Shown piece by piece: positions 45,721 to 58,854 of a stretch of 64,000 nucleotides of DNA. A model generated the notes under the pieces. The model was not told where the DNA came from and made no database searches. It saw only the letters and a program-made list of their open reading frames with translations. Each line of letters begins with the position of its first letter. Position 1 is the stretch's first letter. Origin of the DNA: Burhinus oedicnemus (lineage: Eukaryota > Chordata > Aves > Charadriiformes > Burhinidae); NCBI GenBank assembly GCA_008921705.1, contig VFFE01006880.1, forward strand, positions 110,694 to 174,693, written 5' to 3'. Made by a program: the position numbers and the translations under genes.

Positions 45721-48700
45721 CAAGTAGCTTGGGGAGAACTGACACATTTTGTATATATCACTAGCTCTTTGATGATCTCCTAATGAAAAATCAGACCCAA
45801 CTTTAAATAATCTTCTGTTTCTATGTTAAGGATACCCATGAAATACTGGTGGAGTAATAAAAAGGAGGGGAAAAAAAGCCAAACATCTCTAATAGAGAAG
45901 TTATAAAAGACTATATCTCTAAAGCAACTGATTCTGCACAAAATGAGGCATTTGGAAACAATTACTGCAATTTTTTTCCTTGATTTGAATCTACTTAAAC
46001 GTACTTTTTTCAGGCAGATGGCAAAGAAAAAATACTGAATGTACAGCATGGCCACTTTCTAACTTATCTCCTGAAACACCTTGGCAGCCTCAAAAACTGG
46101 CACATCCTGTGACTTCAGCTCAGGGACTGATCTTCACCAAGAATGTCCCTCTTACATGGTCATCCTAATGAAAGAGCCAGAGCCAACAACCAAACTCCTT
46201 TGCACCGGTGGGGAGTAACCTGTCGATTCCACATTTCTGGGTGGAAGGGCAGGACAGGAAAGATGACTCTGAGATACTGAACTTGGGGACACACAAAAAA
46301 TCCTCTTCTAGTTATTTTCTCAGGTCAAACCTAAAGAGTTGCCAAATTGCTTGGATACCAATGCACGTGCACGGAAGGAAAATACTGATTCATTACCCTC
46401 ACTGGAACATATCGCTGGTTAATACTATTTGCTAATTATCTGCTCCCACCTTTCCACTACTGAGATATCAATGCATGTAGCCACAAAGGGTTTTGAGTGT
46501 GTGACAAAGAGTTTTGGCTACTGAAAAAGAGTGCTGCACAATTTACAAAACCAAAAGGTTATTTCAAGACAAAATTGCCATGAAACACCGTCATTTAAAT
46601 AATGAATGGCTATGCTTGCTTGCTCGATTTCTTTCTCCTAAAATAATTTTTCTTGCTTTCTGTCAGTTGGCAACAAATACATCTTAACATTTGCATTTCA
46701 AGCAAGAAGAGAAATCCAGACAGTTCTTCCAAAAGGACTGGAAAATGTACTGTAAACTCTGACACATACAAACCTACCAAAGCCACCCAAACTTAGCCAG
46801 GCAGGGAATGCATTAGCCGTCTGTCAGAAGTTCAGGAGGAACCCCGACTTTGCCTAGAGGATTTGGGAATTGTTCTTCTCTCCCATTTGAAAACACTGTT
46901 CAGCCACATCCCAGCCTGCAACATCCATTCAAACAGATCCAAATGAAGCACCTTGTTCTGCTCACTCCCCATAATCCACAGAAAGAGACACAAAATGTCC
47001 TTTGCATGATTTATGACAAAAACAGCCCAAATAGGGGCTACATTTGTTGTTGTTGGGTTGGGGTTTTTTTTTTTGGGGGGGGCAGGTGGGGTAGGGGGTG
47101 TTTATTTATCACCAGAAGTCACTGTGGAAATCATAGGTCAAAGTATTCAAGCCAAAAATGCCCATTCAGCATCATCAAATAGGTTCAACTCTCATTATTA
47201 TTCACTGTAATTACGAAAACTAAAAACTGGCTCAATTGCTACCAGAGTTTATGTTTGTGAAGATGTAATATCTACCTGGGACTTAAGCAAACGGGAGACA
47301 TGGCAAGAAACCCTGTTTCAATTGCGTATATCATTATAGGGAGTGGGTAAATTTTCAGCAACAGATACTAGCCCTGTTAGCAAGAATACAAAACTAGTGC
47401 TTATGTTTGGGCAGAAGGAAAAAAAAAAGATTTAAAAAAAACAGGTTTTATACAAATATTTGGCTATGAGATGCCTATGAAGCCAACTGGTCAAGCATTT
47501 TGTTTGATAATTTAACTTGAGTTTGCTGCCTCATGGACTTAAAACATCTAATTTAGAAACCATCTCGCTCGATTTCTTCGCGTACCACGGGCATTTGTCA
47601 GAGAGGTCCTGGGTTGAAAGGCTGCAGCTGCGGCATGCTCTGCTTCCTTCCCGAATGGAAAGCAGCACAGAGCAAGTCTCCCTGCTCCGAAAATCTACCC
47701 CAAAGGCAGCTTCCCCGCCCCTTTGCTGCGATGCCTTACCAAGCTCACAATAAAAGAAAACACGGTAATCAGACAACGCTGCTCGGGAATAGTCTTGGAT
47801 TTTTATAATCTGAGATACTAGATGATGTTAAACGTGGTTGCTCCACTGATTTGCTACCACAACGTCAGAGATCACCATATATAATTTACAGTCCGTGTCG
47901 GCACTTAAATAATGGTATGTGATAAATAATGAATGTAAGGATAGGATAAGAAATAAGATTGGGAAAGTGGACATGTGAATTATACAGCTTCACATATGCA
48001 CAGATACATGTGTATACAGACAGACAATATAGATCTTCACACACATTTCCACTGTTGACTCTCAGCTTAGATGCTGCCGTCTTTGGGTGGGACACTTTTA
48101 AAAACTATGTCATTTTATCTTTATCTCTAAGCCAGTACTTGTGAAAAGAGAGGAAATATTCAAAGGGTTTAATTATTTTTTTCTCTTTTTCTGATCATTC
48201 AGCAATCCCTCAGTGAATTATTTTCACTGCATTCAAACAGGCAAAGTAAATCCACCACGGGCTAGCTCCTAAGATCCTCCCACCCACAAATAAATCCTAA
48301 CTGCTGCCCACTTCCAAGCACAAAAGAATATGAAACAGCAAAACCACAGACTTACACTGAAATGAACAGAGAAGTAACCTTCGAAACTATTTTAACACAT
48401 GGGAAACATTAGAACTATAGAAAAAAGCTGTAAGATAGAGAGACACCTACTGAAAAATATTTCATGGAGAAGTTCTACAACAGATTAGCAAAAACAAAAT
48501 TGCGGAAATCCAGGTGTAAGAAAACAGAGATTTCTTACCCATACTTTTTAAACTGGCACAATACTTTTAGTATATATTAATATATATGCAGACTGGTGAA
48601 CTTGTACAGGCAGAGGGTGGATGAGAGAACCTCCAGAGATCCTCCTCTTTCTAACTGAAATTATTCTATGGAAAGGAAGCAAGGACATTACCGGATAAAG

Positions 48701-49481
48701 TGAGGGTGGTAAATCCCTGCGGAGAAAACATCTTCCTAGATACTTGAATAATTTATAGCAGTATGATGCAATGGTCACTCCAGGAAAAATTCTGCCATGC
48801 TCAAAGATTCTACGAATTCAGAATTTTTAATAATTTCATATATTAAGCTCATTTTTCTGCATTAAGGCAACCTTTCAGAATTAAAAAAGCTTTCACAGCA
48901 TCATATCAAATGGATGATTTTAACGGTCTTTCAAGCACAACACCAGGGAGAGACTCAACTTACATAGCTTCAAGGGAAGAAAGTGAATTTAGAGGCAGCT
49001 ATGTATTTCTCCCTTATATTCCACTTTATTCCAGAATATAACTCTAATTCTAAGGGATTATCAGTGCAAAGATGTAACAGTAATGCCTATTTTTTGGGTC
49101 TCTAATAACAGTGTCAGAAAAAAGGAAAAAAATTAAACCACAAATCTGTCTGCAGCCTCATACAATTGTTCTTCGCATTTAAGTCCGTAAAGATAAGCTA
49201 ATTCAGAATGGCTTTTGGGGACACTTTTTCTCAAAAACTAAAATAAATACTAAGACAAGCTGGCAAGATTTAAAAGAATCCTCCCTGAGCTGTGATCCTA
49301 CATCATGACACAAAGATAACATCTCCAAATAACAATTATTAAAGAAAACAGGCAGAAAGCAGCCCTGTCATTAAACCTCAGGAGACCAAAGCCATCATCA
49401 CAGATAGCTGCAGTACCCAGGAGATGACAAAGACATTTATAAAAGCTCACACAATTGTGAGTGTACCCAACACCTCAAACT
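45721..49481. other. Single-copy DNA with one CpG-richer patch
   Basis: No gene recognised. It contains a G-run stretch (47055-47098), a CpG-richer patch (47560-47790), and a 16-bp perfect AT palindrome TATATATTAATATATA (48571-48586). Confidence 0.45.
47055..47098 (+). repeat. G-run stretch with G-quadruplex potential
   Basis: G runs of 3, 4, 8, 4 and 5 separated by TT, T11, CAGGT and TA. The right-hand part alone (47075-47098) satisfies a G3N1-7 pattern if the G8 run supplies two of the four tracts. Confidence 0.6.
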
Positions 49482-49940
49482 TAGAATCACAGAATCACAG
49501 AATCACCTAGGTTGGAAGGGACCTTTAAGATCATTGACTCCAATCATCAACCTAACACTGCCAAAACCACCACTAAACCATGTCCCTCAGCACCCTCTTT
49601 TAAATACCTTCAGGGATGGCGATTCCACCACTTGCCTGGGCAGCCTGTTCCAATGCTTGACAACCCCTTCCAGGAAGAAATTTTTCCTAATATCCAATCT
49701 AAATCTCCCCTGGTGCAACTTGAGGCCATTTCTTCTCGTCCTATCACTTGTTACTTGGGAGAAGAGACCGACCCCCACCTTGCTACAACCTCCTCTCAGG
49801 TAGTTGTAGAGAGCGAGAAGGTCTCCCCTCAGCCTCCTTTTCTCCAGGCTAAACAACCCCAGTTCCCTCAGCTGCTCCTCAGAAGACTTGTGTTCTAGAC
49901 CCCTCACCAGCTTCGTTGCCCTTCTCTGGACACACTCCAG
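49482..49940 (-). mobile_element. CR1 LINE, 5'-truncated, minus strand, near twin of 1.75-kb copy
   Basis: The 3' end is at the left with three GAATCACA-type tail units. The minus frame gives [20 protein letters not shown] and then [18 protein letters not shown] and [12 protein letters not shown], as in the copy at 1.75 kb, with long identical DNA stretches (for example all of 49685-49870 appears to match). It differs by a net 10-bp loss just after CAGCACC (about 49592), which shifts the frame before the normal C-terminus. The 5' break is after CTGGACACACTCCAG. Confidence 0.95.
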
Positions 49941-51349
49941 TAACCAAGCAGGACATAAACCAAACCTAGGTAATAAATCCTGCCTTAGGGTACAAAATCT
50001 GGTGTATCCTTGTGTATGTGCATATTTATACATGCATGCACCATAAATTATAGGAAAAAAATCCTACCAATTTCTGTCACGTGCCCTACAACCATTGCTC
50101 ACTTTCACAACATCTGTTTCTTTACAACTTGTTGCCTTTTTCCACTCCCGTGAAATAAACTCATGGATAATGACGGTACAGATCATAAACCAGTTTGTAC
50201 CTGACTAATGAGAAATACTGGTGGGAGTTGAGCCTGAAACCAAACTGTCCCTTTTTGAGATGTTCTGCACACAGACGCCACTCAACCTTTTTCAGCACCT
50301 CCTATTTCAGGGTATCGGGGCTCATTTTAACTTGCAAAAATAGCTGCAGGCTCCAAAACCAACAACTCCAGTACAGCCTGGCAAACCTGGCAGTGAGATT
50401 TCAGTGATCACATCCCCATTTTAAAATACTAATCTCCAATATATTTTACTATTTAAGAGCACGCTAAGGTTGACTAAGACAAAGCAAACCTGATACATTC
50501 AACCAACCTCAACTAGGAGTTTATCAAGATCTTGAACCAACTGATAGACATTTATTCCTTCGATTATTCTCTCACATACACCGCATACCTGACTGCAAGG
50601 ACGGGTTCAACTTCAGCAACAGAAAGACCCACCTCTCATGTACCACACTCCTCTGAAGAGTCCCATCATCTTTTTTCTTTCAGGTTCATAACAACTCTGA
50701 TCCCACTGGCTTTGGAAGGACAACTTAGGCAGAGATGTCAAACCTGCCCTTCAGTACCTTGCAAGAATACAGCCAGCGATCAGGATGCTGCAGCACAGTA
50801 GCTCTTCCAGAGGCAATTTTATTTCCCTATTTTGTTACCTAGAGAGTCAATCAGTGAATGTAGTGATTTTCCTCTCAGGATCTGGACTTATTTTTAAAAC
50901 ATGATTAATGGGACATAATGTAGTACCGGCTCTTACACTTGACAGAAAATAAAAATTCAACCGAACATGCTCTACTTTAAAAAATGCATAAGCGTAACTA
51001 GAGCAAAAACAAAGCAGTTATGTTCTACAATGTCACCTCAGGTCTGCTCCGAGAAAGCATTAGCAAACTAAAACATATTTAGTAAGAATTAAGGTGGCAC
51101 TGTATGTCTGATTTATTCAAAATCTCATAGGAAAGGAAATAGGAACTGAAAAAGAAAGACTTTTACATTCATCCCTGCTTTTGTGCTTCCTGAAATGTTA
51201 GCAACCATGGCTACCAGACGTCAGTAGGCTCTCATTTTCATCACCAAGAAATACCAAAATGTAATATACTCCCATTAAACTTGCCCTTAGTATTATTTTT
51301 TTTTAAAGAAGCTTTTCATGCTTTGGCATCAGCTGTAACAACAGAAAGA
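49941..51349. other. Single-copy DNA
   Basis: No gene recognised between the two CR1 copies. Confidence 0.5.
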
Positions 51350-51738
51350 GAGAGACCCTGGGTCTGTTTAGCCTGGAGAAGAGAAGACTGAGAGGGGATC
51401 TCATCGATGCTTATCAATATCTACAGGGCGGGTGTCAAGAGGATGGGGCCAGACTCTTTTCAGTGGTGCCCAGCAACAAAACAAGGGGCAACGGGCACAA
51501 GCTGGAACACAGGAAATTCCATCTCAACATGAGGAAAAACTTCTTTACTTTGAGGGTAGCAGAGCACTGGAACAGGCTGCCCAGAGAGGTGGTGGAGTCT
51601 CCGACTCTGGAGACATTCCAAACCGGCCTGGATGCCATCCTGTGCAACCTGCTGTAGGTGACCCTGCTGTGGCAGGGGGGTCGGACTAGATGATCTCTGA
51701 AGGTCTCTTCCAACCCCTACCATTCTGTGGTTCTGTGA
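51350..51738 (+). mobile_element. CR1 LINE, 5'-truncated, plus strand (subfamily C)
   Basis: Starts in the region encoding the 'GLFSLEKRR' equivalent (GTCTGTTTAGCCTGGAGAAG). The C-terminal frame from 51463 is open: [18 protein letters not shown], then [18 protein letters not shown] and LDAILCNLL, with the stop at 51655-51657. A frameshift separates it from the preceding segment, which in another frame is open to 51689. The tail is CCATTCTGTGGTTCTGTGAA. It is the sister of the 9.5-kb copy. Confidence 0.95.
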
Positions 51739-53879
51739 AACATGCTCCAGCACATCCTACTCACTTTGCCTGAGAACTGGTGAAATCACCACTTCTTAAC
51801 CAACAGAGCAGAATAAAATTAGGAGTCATGGTGGTAAAAATTGAGCAGCATCAGTCTTAAACAACCTTAAGACACCGGTCTTAAGTAACATCTGGGCCAA
51901 CATAATCTATGAAAAGAACGATGAAGCCCCTTTTCCTCAGTGCCCACTTAGTTTGGAGACAAGAAAATTAATAAACAAATAAATGTAACCCCAGTGAGAT
52001 CTAAACAGTGGTTGTTAATGCTGGAAGGTGAACTTTAATCCCCTCCAAACACATCCTGTTTTCCCCGTTTCAGGCCAGAGCAGTGTTTGCGGAGTAACAG
52101 GCTGTCTGTCTCTTCCCCTCCCTTTTCCCAGAATAAGTGTCTGCAGCAGCTTAATTATCAAGTTACAAATAAACATATTCAGCTTGGTGCATACATTCAA
52201 TTACAGATAATGAGCTCTAGACAAAAGCTATTGAACTATAACTGATACTTTACGAGCCGGTACACAACAAGCAATGATTAAATGATATGGACTAGGGACA
52301 AGAAAAGAGATTTTTATTCTTCCCTTGAAAAGCACGCAAAGCAAGGAGATTTTCTGGGCAAAAACTGACGAAGAGGTAATTGTCAATACCTATTATTTTC
52401 TCTAGTCTCATCCATTTTTCATAATATTCCAGTGAAAGTTCAAGTGGTACTCAAATTTTTTACTCTCCGTGTTGTTGTTACAGTGAGATGTTTACAAATA
52501 AAAGCTTACAGTGTTTGCTAAAAGTTGAACTTTATAGTACCACAAGGATGTACCGTAATATGCTACGTGCTTGCAAATAAAAGCTAAGACAAAGTGAAGC
52601 CTGAAGGCACATTTTGGTAACTGCAGTAATTTTAAAAGTCTGTAGTGATAAACCAAATAAACTGCAAATATAAGAAAGTCAGGAAATTCAGACTTCCAGC
52701 TTACCTTAAAGGAAATGGAAATGTCAAAAGTACAGACAGGGAGAAATGAAGTCAGTGGAAAACTCTGACGTCTGTCCAATGCGTCGGGCACAGTCAGGAG
52801 CTGCCCAGATTAATCTTCTCCAGCTTCAAGACAATTTACAAATAGCACATGTAGTGCTTTGAACACATTATGGCTATGAAAATGTTTTGTTCTCTAAGGT
52901 TTATGACATAAGGGGCTGTTTTTTACATTATCATTTTTCCATATAAACTGAGTTTTCATTTGCAGTGGTGTAAGGATTTGAGGATTCCTCATGCAAACCT
53001 TATCAGAAATACAGTTTCTTTATCTCTTCAGAAACGACTGTTGCAATGTTCCATCTGAAAGGTTTGCTGTAATCCTTCATCCTGGATTTAGCTTATTCAG
53101 ATTCTAAATATAAAATAATCTGGAAATGGTAACAATTGATTCCTCTCGGTATCTGTCCAGTGGTTGCAAGTTCATCATAACTTTTCATTTTGGTCAAGTC
53201 GTTCAGACTGCGCTCTCCTGCTAGCCCAAAATTAAAATCTCAAGTGCTGCCTCCTACTTCCAGCACAGCAAAATGAGGAGCACAGACAAGCAGAATGATT
53301 ACAGATCACAGAGGGCTTTTGCAAGAGGTTTGTTACCTATGGCTAGAGGAAAATTGATTTCTCTAACCACAACCTGTGGTTAGGTTTCAAAAGACCACAG
53401 CTATGACCTACAAGCATCCCAGTCCGCCTCCAGATAACCCGGGGGGAGCAGGCAGCACTGAACAGTGGACGGGATTCAGCTTTCAAAGCCTACTTCTTCC
53501 AAGTCCACAGGACGCTGACAACTTGCCACGGCTAAAAGTGACAAGTTTTCCTCCCTTTCAGGGTAAGTGCAAATAAGCACGATCCATCAAGAGGCAAGGA
53601 AAGTTCACCTCATACAAAATAACATTTTCCAGTAATCCCGGAGCACGTTACGCTGACAAAAACCCAGCTGCTTTCTCCTAAGCATAACCCAGCTGTCAGA
53701 GAGCCACAGAGTCTTTAAAAAACTGCTCCTTGAAAATAACTGCTTCAATACAGTCCATACACAACTTTGCTGCATCTCCTCTTGGAGCCATCACACTCTG
53801 CTCTCAGAGGGTCAAGGCCAGATGACTTTCTTCACCATGCTTACTGTTACAGCTGATGACTGGAGTTGTATGTGGAAGT
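51739..53879. other. Single-copy DNA
   Basis: No gene recognised. The part around 52030-52210 (a T/C-rich run, then AGCAGCTTAATTATCAAG) is repeat-free and might be regulatory; there is no direct evidence. Confidence 0.45.
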
Positions 53880-54033
53880 GGTCATGGCACCAACCCTGTC
53901 AGAGTTCAAGGAGGATCTGGACGATGCTCTTAGTCATATGGTTTAGTTTTAGGTAGTCCTGAGAGGAGTGGAGAGTTGGACTCAATGATCCTCATGGGTC
54001 TCTTCCAACTTAAGATGTTCTATGACTCTATAT
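53880..54033 (+). mobile_element. CR1 LINE, 3' end only, plus strand (subfamily D)
   Basis: A 150-bp 3' fragment: GTCATGGCACCAACCCTGTC, AGAGTTCAAGGAGGATCTGG, ACGATGCTCTTAGTCATATG, GTCTCTTCCAACTTAAGATG, ending TTCTATGACTCTATA. The FKEDLDDALSHMV-like C-terminus and its 3' UTR differ from the other groups in the window, so this is a fourth CR1 subfamily. Confidence 0.92.
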
Positions 54034-54518
54034 AACCCTTCTTATGTTATGGCAGACTCTAAAACTGGTGACTGACTGCCACCCTCCAGGGCTTATTGTA
54101 GGGATGAACGAATTTTTCTTGGAAGATGAAGTCTGGATCGTTACACATAGTGAGAAAAACTGGGCTAGAGAGCAAAATCAGGTCAACAGAAAGTAGAGTT
54201 TTGTGGGTAAAAAAGTTGAATTTGCTTTGTGTTAATGTCCTAGCCATTGGTTACTGAATGGCAGTACCCAATGTATCAGACTTTCTAACGAGGTGGGAAC
54301 CAAGGAATCTTTTGCAAGGATGAGCTTTGGATTTATTTTCTTAGGTTTTTTGTAGCATAGGACCTGACCTGTTTCTTCAAATGAACTGGTTCTCTCTCAG
54401 CTGTATCAGTTCCTTGCTGGTACTCCAATATTGGCAGTAGAGACATTTCATGTTTGTTACTTCGTGCCTGGTACATACTGTATGGCCTTCCGAGAGCTGA
54501 AATGCTCAAATTCAAATA
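54034..54518. other. Single-copy DNA between two CR1 copies
   Basis: Nothing recognised. Confidence 0.5.
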
Positions 54519-54858
54519 GAATCATAGAATCCCCTAGGTTGGAAGAGACCTTTAAGGTCATCGAGTCCAACCACCAACCTAACACTGCCAAAACCACCAC
54601 TAAACCATGTCCCTCAGCACCACGGTTACCTGGCTTTTAAATACCTCCAGGGATGGCGATTCCACCGCTTCCCTGGGCAGCCTGGTCCAATGCTTGATAA
54701 CCCTTTCAGTGGAGACATTTTTCCTAAGATCCAATCTAAACCTCCCCTGGTGCAGCTTGAGGCCGTTTCCTCTCATCCTATCACTTCTTACTTGGGAGAA
54801 GAGACTGACCCCCACCTCACTACAACCTCCTCTCAGGTAGTTGTAGAGAGTGATAAGG
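54519..54858 (-). mobile_element. CR1 LINE, 5'-truncated, minus strand (subfamily A)
   Basis: 3' tail at the left (AGAATCATAGAATCCCCTAG). The minus frame is open from the 5' break to the normal stop at 54600: [54 protein letters not shown] and VLRDMV. The frame continues upstream to 55073 in flanking DNA that is not CR1. Truncation is shorter-ended than in the copies at 1.75 and 57.1 kb: it stops at the segment encoding LYNYLRGG. Confidence 0.95.
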
Positions 54859-55088
54859 TAAAATGATGCAGCTGGCCTCATACAGGTTGTCATTAAACTC
54901 AGCCACCAGTGGTTATCAGTTGGAGAACAGATAATCCAACAACTCTTTAAAAGGGTCAGAGACTGGTATTTGGAAGGATGGAGATCAAGGTATAGGAACT
55001 TCTGAGGAGACTTGTAGATGTTAAATAAGTGACTGCTAGACAAGTGACGTCTGACCTGATCTACTGTTGGCAATAGCCTCTCTCTGAA
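54859..55088. other. Single-copy DNA
   Basis: Flank between a minus-strand CR1 and a probable short plus-strand CR1 tail. Nothing else recognised. Confidence 0.4.
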
Positions 55089-55145
55089 TGGGAGATGGGA
55101 TTAGAGGACCACCATGGGTCTACCACTTTGTCTACAACTCTATGG
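55089..55145 (+). mobile_element. Probable decayed CR1 3' tail
   Basis: GGGAGATGGGATTAGAGGAC, CACCATGGGTCTACC and ACAACTCTATGGAA follow the order of a plus-strand CR1 3' UTR (a GGACTAGATGACC-like segment, then TCCCTTCCAACC, then the TTCTATG tail). It is diverged and short. Confidence 0.4.
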
Positions 55146-57101
55146 AAGCTTAAATGATATGATCATACAAATATTTTCACAAATATACAAAACCAATAAA
55201 AAAACCAACCAATATCCACCTAAAATACTTCTTCCAGCCTTACACAAAAGGCTGCTCTAAACAGACAAACATGTAATATGGAAGGTCAGGAGGACAACGC
55301 AATAGGTAAAACTGCAGAGGGTATCAGACAGGTCCTTTGGCTCTACTGTTACTGTTCCCAAAAATATTTTTTTTCCTACATTCATACCTAAATCTTATCT
55401 GAAGGCTTGATTTAAATTCATCCTCTTGGTCAGTCACATTTAAACCTGTGTTACAGATTGAGCTGATTGTGATGTCTCCCTCTCTCTACGGTATATTTCT
55501 GGAAATGATTTTCTACCTATGACACTCCTGTTAGCATACTCCCAAAGGAAAAGGAAAAAAAAAAAAACAAAACAACACAAACTTGCTACTCTAAATAATG
55601 TGCAAGCAAACAAAAGAAGAATCAGTATCTAATAGTGTCATGATTCCATTATAATTGACATATTATTTTAAATAAATTATTATTATGACATAATTCTAAG
55701 AACATTTGTGCCTTTAACAATCTCTGTTCCCAACAAGGTTGCACAGCCTTTTCCTTCCTCAATTCCTTCACGTAACCTAAATAAGACAGAAAAGCAATAT
55801 ATATGCTCAATGAAATTACAGGGTAAATTCCATTAATTCCCCCAAAAGCAAGACACAGATGAGCACATGAAAGCTCTGAAGTATTAATGCATTTCCTGGG
55901 GCAGGCAGCAATGGGCTGAGATTGCAAAGATGCTTGTTAAAATTATTTTTCTTGAGCTAAAATCTAGTAGTCACCAATGAACCAACTCACAAGAATGCTG
56001 AAAACTCTTCCCCCTGTCTCTCTAATTATCGCCACTTAATTCTATTTATAAACTGCTTTTATCTGTGCACTGCTTTTGACGTATGGAAGAGGAAGAAGCA
56101 GAAGTCAAAGAAGCCAGAGATGGTAGGAACTATGGCAAACCAAGGTGGTATTTATTCTGCTATGAATAATACGCGATGATGAACAGAGACAGCGCGCGCC
56201 AAAGTACTGTATTTCCAGCTCCTGGTCACTGTCATATTTTCGTGATGCAATTTTAGAAAGAATTCGCGGTCATTATTGTCAAGAGTGGGAGAAAAATCAT
56301 ACGCAGTGTATTTTAGACTTCCTAGCAATAAGATTACAATTTAACTAAAAACAACCTACCAGATTAAGTCTTCTATTACTGGAACAAGACAATGTCTGAT
56401 GCAAGGATGAAGCAAATTTATAAACGACCTGCAGAACCTCTGAAGCTCTATGGAACCAAAAGCAAAACAGAAACACAAAAGGTGAGAGACGAGGCACACA
56501 AACTGACATGATGTGCAAGCGAATAAGGTTTGGTATAGGATTTGCATGGAGTCACAGTCAGGTCAACAGAGGTTTAGGAAAGAGAAAGAACCCTTTTACT
56601 CTTAGTTTAAGCAAACCAGTCCTCATGAGGAACCTACATGAACTTAAACGTGAGCCAAACACTGCTACGATTTATGTTACTGGCCACGTAACAGAAAGAA
56701 AGGAGTCGATTACCTGAAAAGCTGAAAAAATGAGACTGGGGATGGCAGCAAAAACAGAGGATGTAGAGCTTGACTTGAGGTGAGAGCTGCACAGACCTTT
56801 GAAAGTGAAGCCAAAGCTCTTGATACTTGATTGGATGATGAACTAAGATCCATGTGTGAAGTGTTTGATAAGGTTAAATACATGAGGGAGGAAGTTCACT
56901 TTAGAGATTTCAGCTCACCTTATATTGGAGGGAGACAAAGTGTGTCAAGGGGGTCAATAAATAGCATTTAAGAGCAGCTGAAGGATCCTACCATGAATCT
57001 CTCCAACAACCTGATTCTCTAACATGTTTTGAATCCTGCATCCAGTGCCTGGGCAATACACTGAATTCAGCTCATCGCAATGAGCCAACACTTAATAAAT
57101 A
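55146..57101. other. Single-copy DNA, possible old LINE trace near its right end
   Basis: No gene recognised. There is a short CpG-bearing patch at 56170-56275. At about 56760-56850 the reverse strand (GCTTTGGCTTCACTTTCAAA, then GGTCTGTGCAGCTC) faintly resembles the 'FTFKALH' part of L2-like reverse transcriptases. This is too weak to call separately. Confidence 0.4.
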
Positions 57102-57567
57102 CAGAATCATAGAATCACCCAGGTTGGAAGAGACCTTCAAGAACATTGAGTCCAACCATCAACCTAACACTGCCAAAACGACCACTAAACCATGTCCCTC
57201 AGCACCACGTGTACACATCTTTTAAATACCTCCAGGGATGGCGATTCCACCGCTTCCCTGGGCAGCCTGTTCCAATGCTTGACAACCCTTTCGGGGAAGA
57301 CATTTTTCCTAATATCCAATCTAAATCTCCCCTGGTGCAACTTGAGGCAGTTTCCTCTTTTCCTATCGCTTGTTACTCGGGAGAAGAGACTGACCCCCAC
57401 CTCTCCTTTCAGGTAGTTGTAGAGAGTGATAAGGTCTCCCCTCAGCCTCCTTTTCTCCAGGCTAAACAACCCCAGTTCCCTCAGCCGCTCCCCAGAAGAC
57501 TTGTGCTCTAGGCCGCTCACCAGCTTTGTTGCCCTTCTCTGGACACTCTCCAGCACCTCAACATCTT
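57102..57567 (-). mobile_element. CR1 LINE, 5'-truncated, minus strand (subfamily A)
   Basis: Tail AGAATCATAGAATCACCCAG at the left. The minus frame is open over 123 codons (57185-57556): [73 protein letters not shown] and VVLRDMV before the stop. Compared with the other subfamily A copies it has lost three residues in frame after YNYLKG. The open frame and few differences suggest a fairly recent insertion. Confidence 0.96.
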
Positions 57568-58854
57568 AATAAATATAATATCTTAATATACCTGAGATAT
57601 ATTTCTATATCTGAGTAAATGTATCAGAGAACAGTCAAGACGTTTGGTACCTCATTGTAGTGTAGTCACAGCCCTTTGGAATGAGAAAGGAAAGCTCTTT
57701 AACTGCCCCCGGGTAACACACAATAGTAACTTTACACAAAAAAAAAAGGCCAAAAGCAAAATGCACGTGTGAAACAAGCTAATGTTATTCCCTTTGAAAT
57801 TGATTTGGGGTACACTAGCATTGTTGCATGGAAGAAATGTGCCCTGTACTTCTCATGCTCATAAAGAGAAGAATTCAGACTGCCCAGCTACTGCACCCAC
57901 AGCTTCTGTCGTCAATAACATCAAATTCTTAAATAAGTAACCTTAAATATATTTTCTGTAAGAGTTGCGTGAGTCAAAAAGAGATAGAGAAAGTAAAATA
58001 AAACCGTACCCTCCGCATATTAAAATTTCTTATTTCAACTAGTTATTTAAGTATGCACATTTAATTTTAAAAGAAGTCCAAATAAATGAAAAAACAACAC
58101 ACAGGGCAGTTGTAGTCTTGTTGTTTGATGTAGTACTAGCAGGTAACTATAGCTGGATCCACAAATAGATGTCGCAATTTTCCCTCTCATCATCTAATTT
58201 CAGTATGGCTGAAGCCACACACCTGAATTGGGAAGTGCGAAGGACACCTGGGCAGACGACGTGCTGTCGCACGAACTCCACAGACCCAGGCAAGCTTTGG
58301 AGGGGACATCAAGCTCCGCTGGGAGGAAACATGGAGGTGACAGGTGCATCTTTATATCTTGCCCCTCACTGAGAGCAAAATCTTTTTAAACAGCGGGGAA
58401 GCACTTTTACTTCCCTGAAAGCCACTATCCTGATTTGTCTCAGAGTGAACTACAAGTGTCAGCCTTCCTAAAGAAATAGTCACAGCATGAAGAACTGGTT
58501 CTACCTTGCTTCACCGAATTGCTTGGATTCTCCCAAAATGTGGGAGCCTGCCTCTCCCACCGTCCCCAGTCTGTATTGGGAACTCCACACTTCTCTTGCA
58601 TCTGTTCCACATTTTGGGATCAAAAAAGTATCAATTACTCAAGAGAAAAGGTGAAGATAGTGAAAATGGCTGTGATGCCCTGTGAGGACACCATGGGGTG
58701 AAGAGGACAGAAATGCTTGAATTGCAGCCTGTGCTCCAAAGACGTTTAAAACTCTTTCCTTCCACGTGAATTGCCTGGAATTGTATTCCATTGACCCATG
58801 AAAACTGCTGCATACGAGCTAAGAGGGAACACAGCTATAACCACATCCCTGGCT
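57568..58854. other. Single-copy spacer between two oppositely oriented CR1 copies
   Basis: About 1.3 kb without a recognised gene. There is an A run near 57739. Confidence 0.5.

Noticed and set aside
48571..48586. Perfect palindrome TATATATTAATATATA
   Set aside because: A pure AT alternation of this length is expected by chance in AT-rich DNA, so no function is inferred.
56760..56850. Reverse-strand resemblance to the 'FTFKALH' block of L2-like reverse transcriptases
   Set aside because: Only one weak block and no second motif in frame; mentioned in the gap entry but not called.
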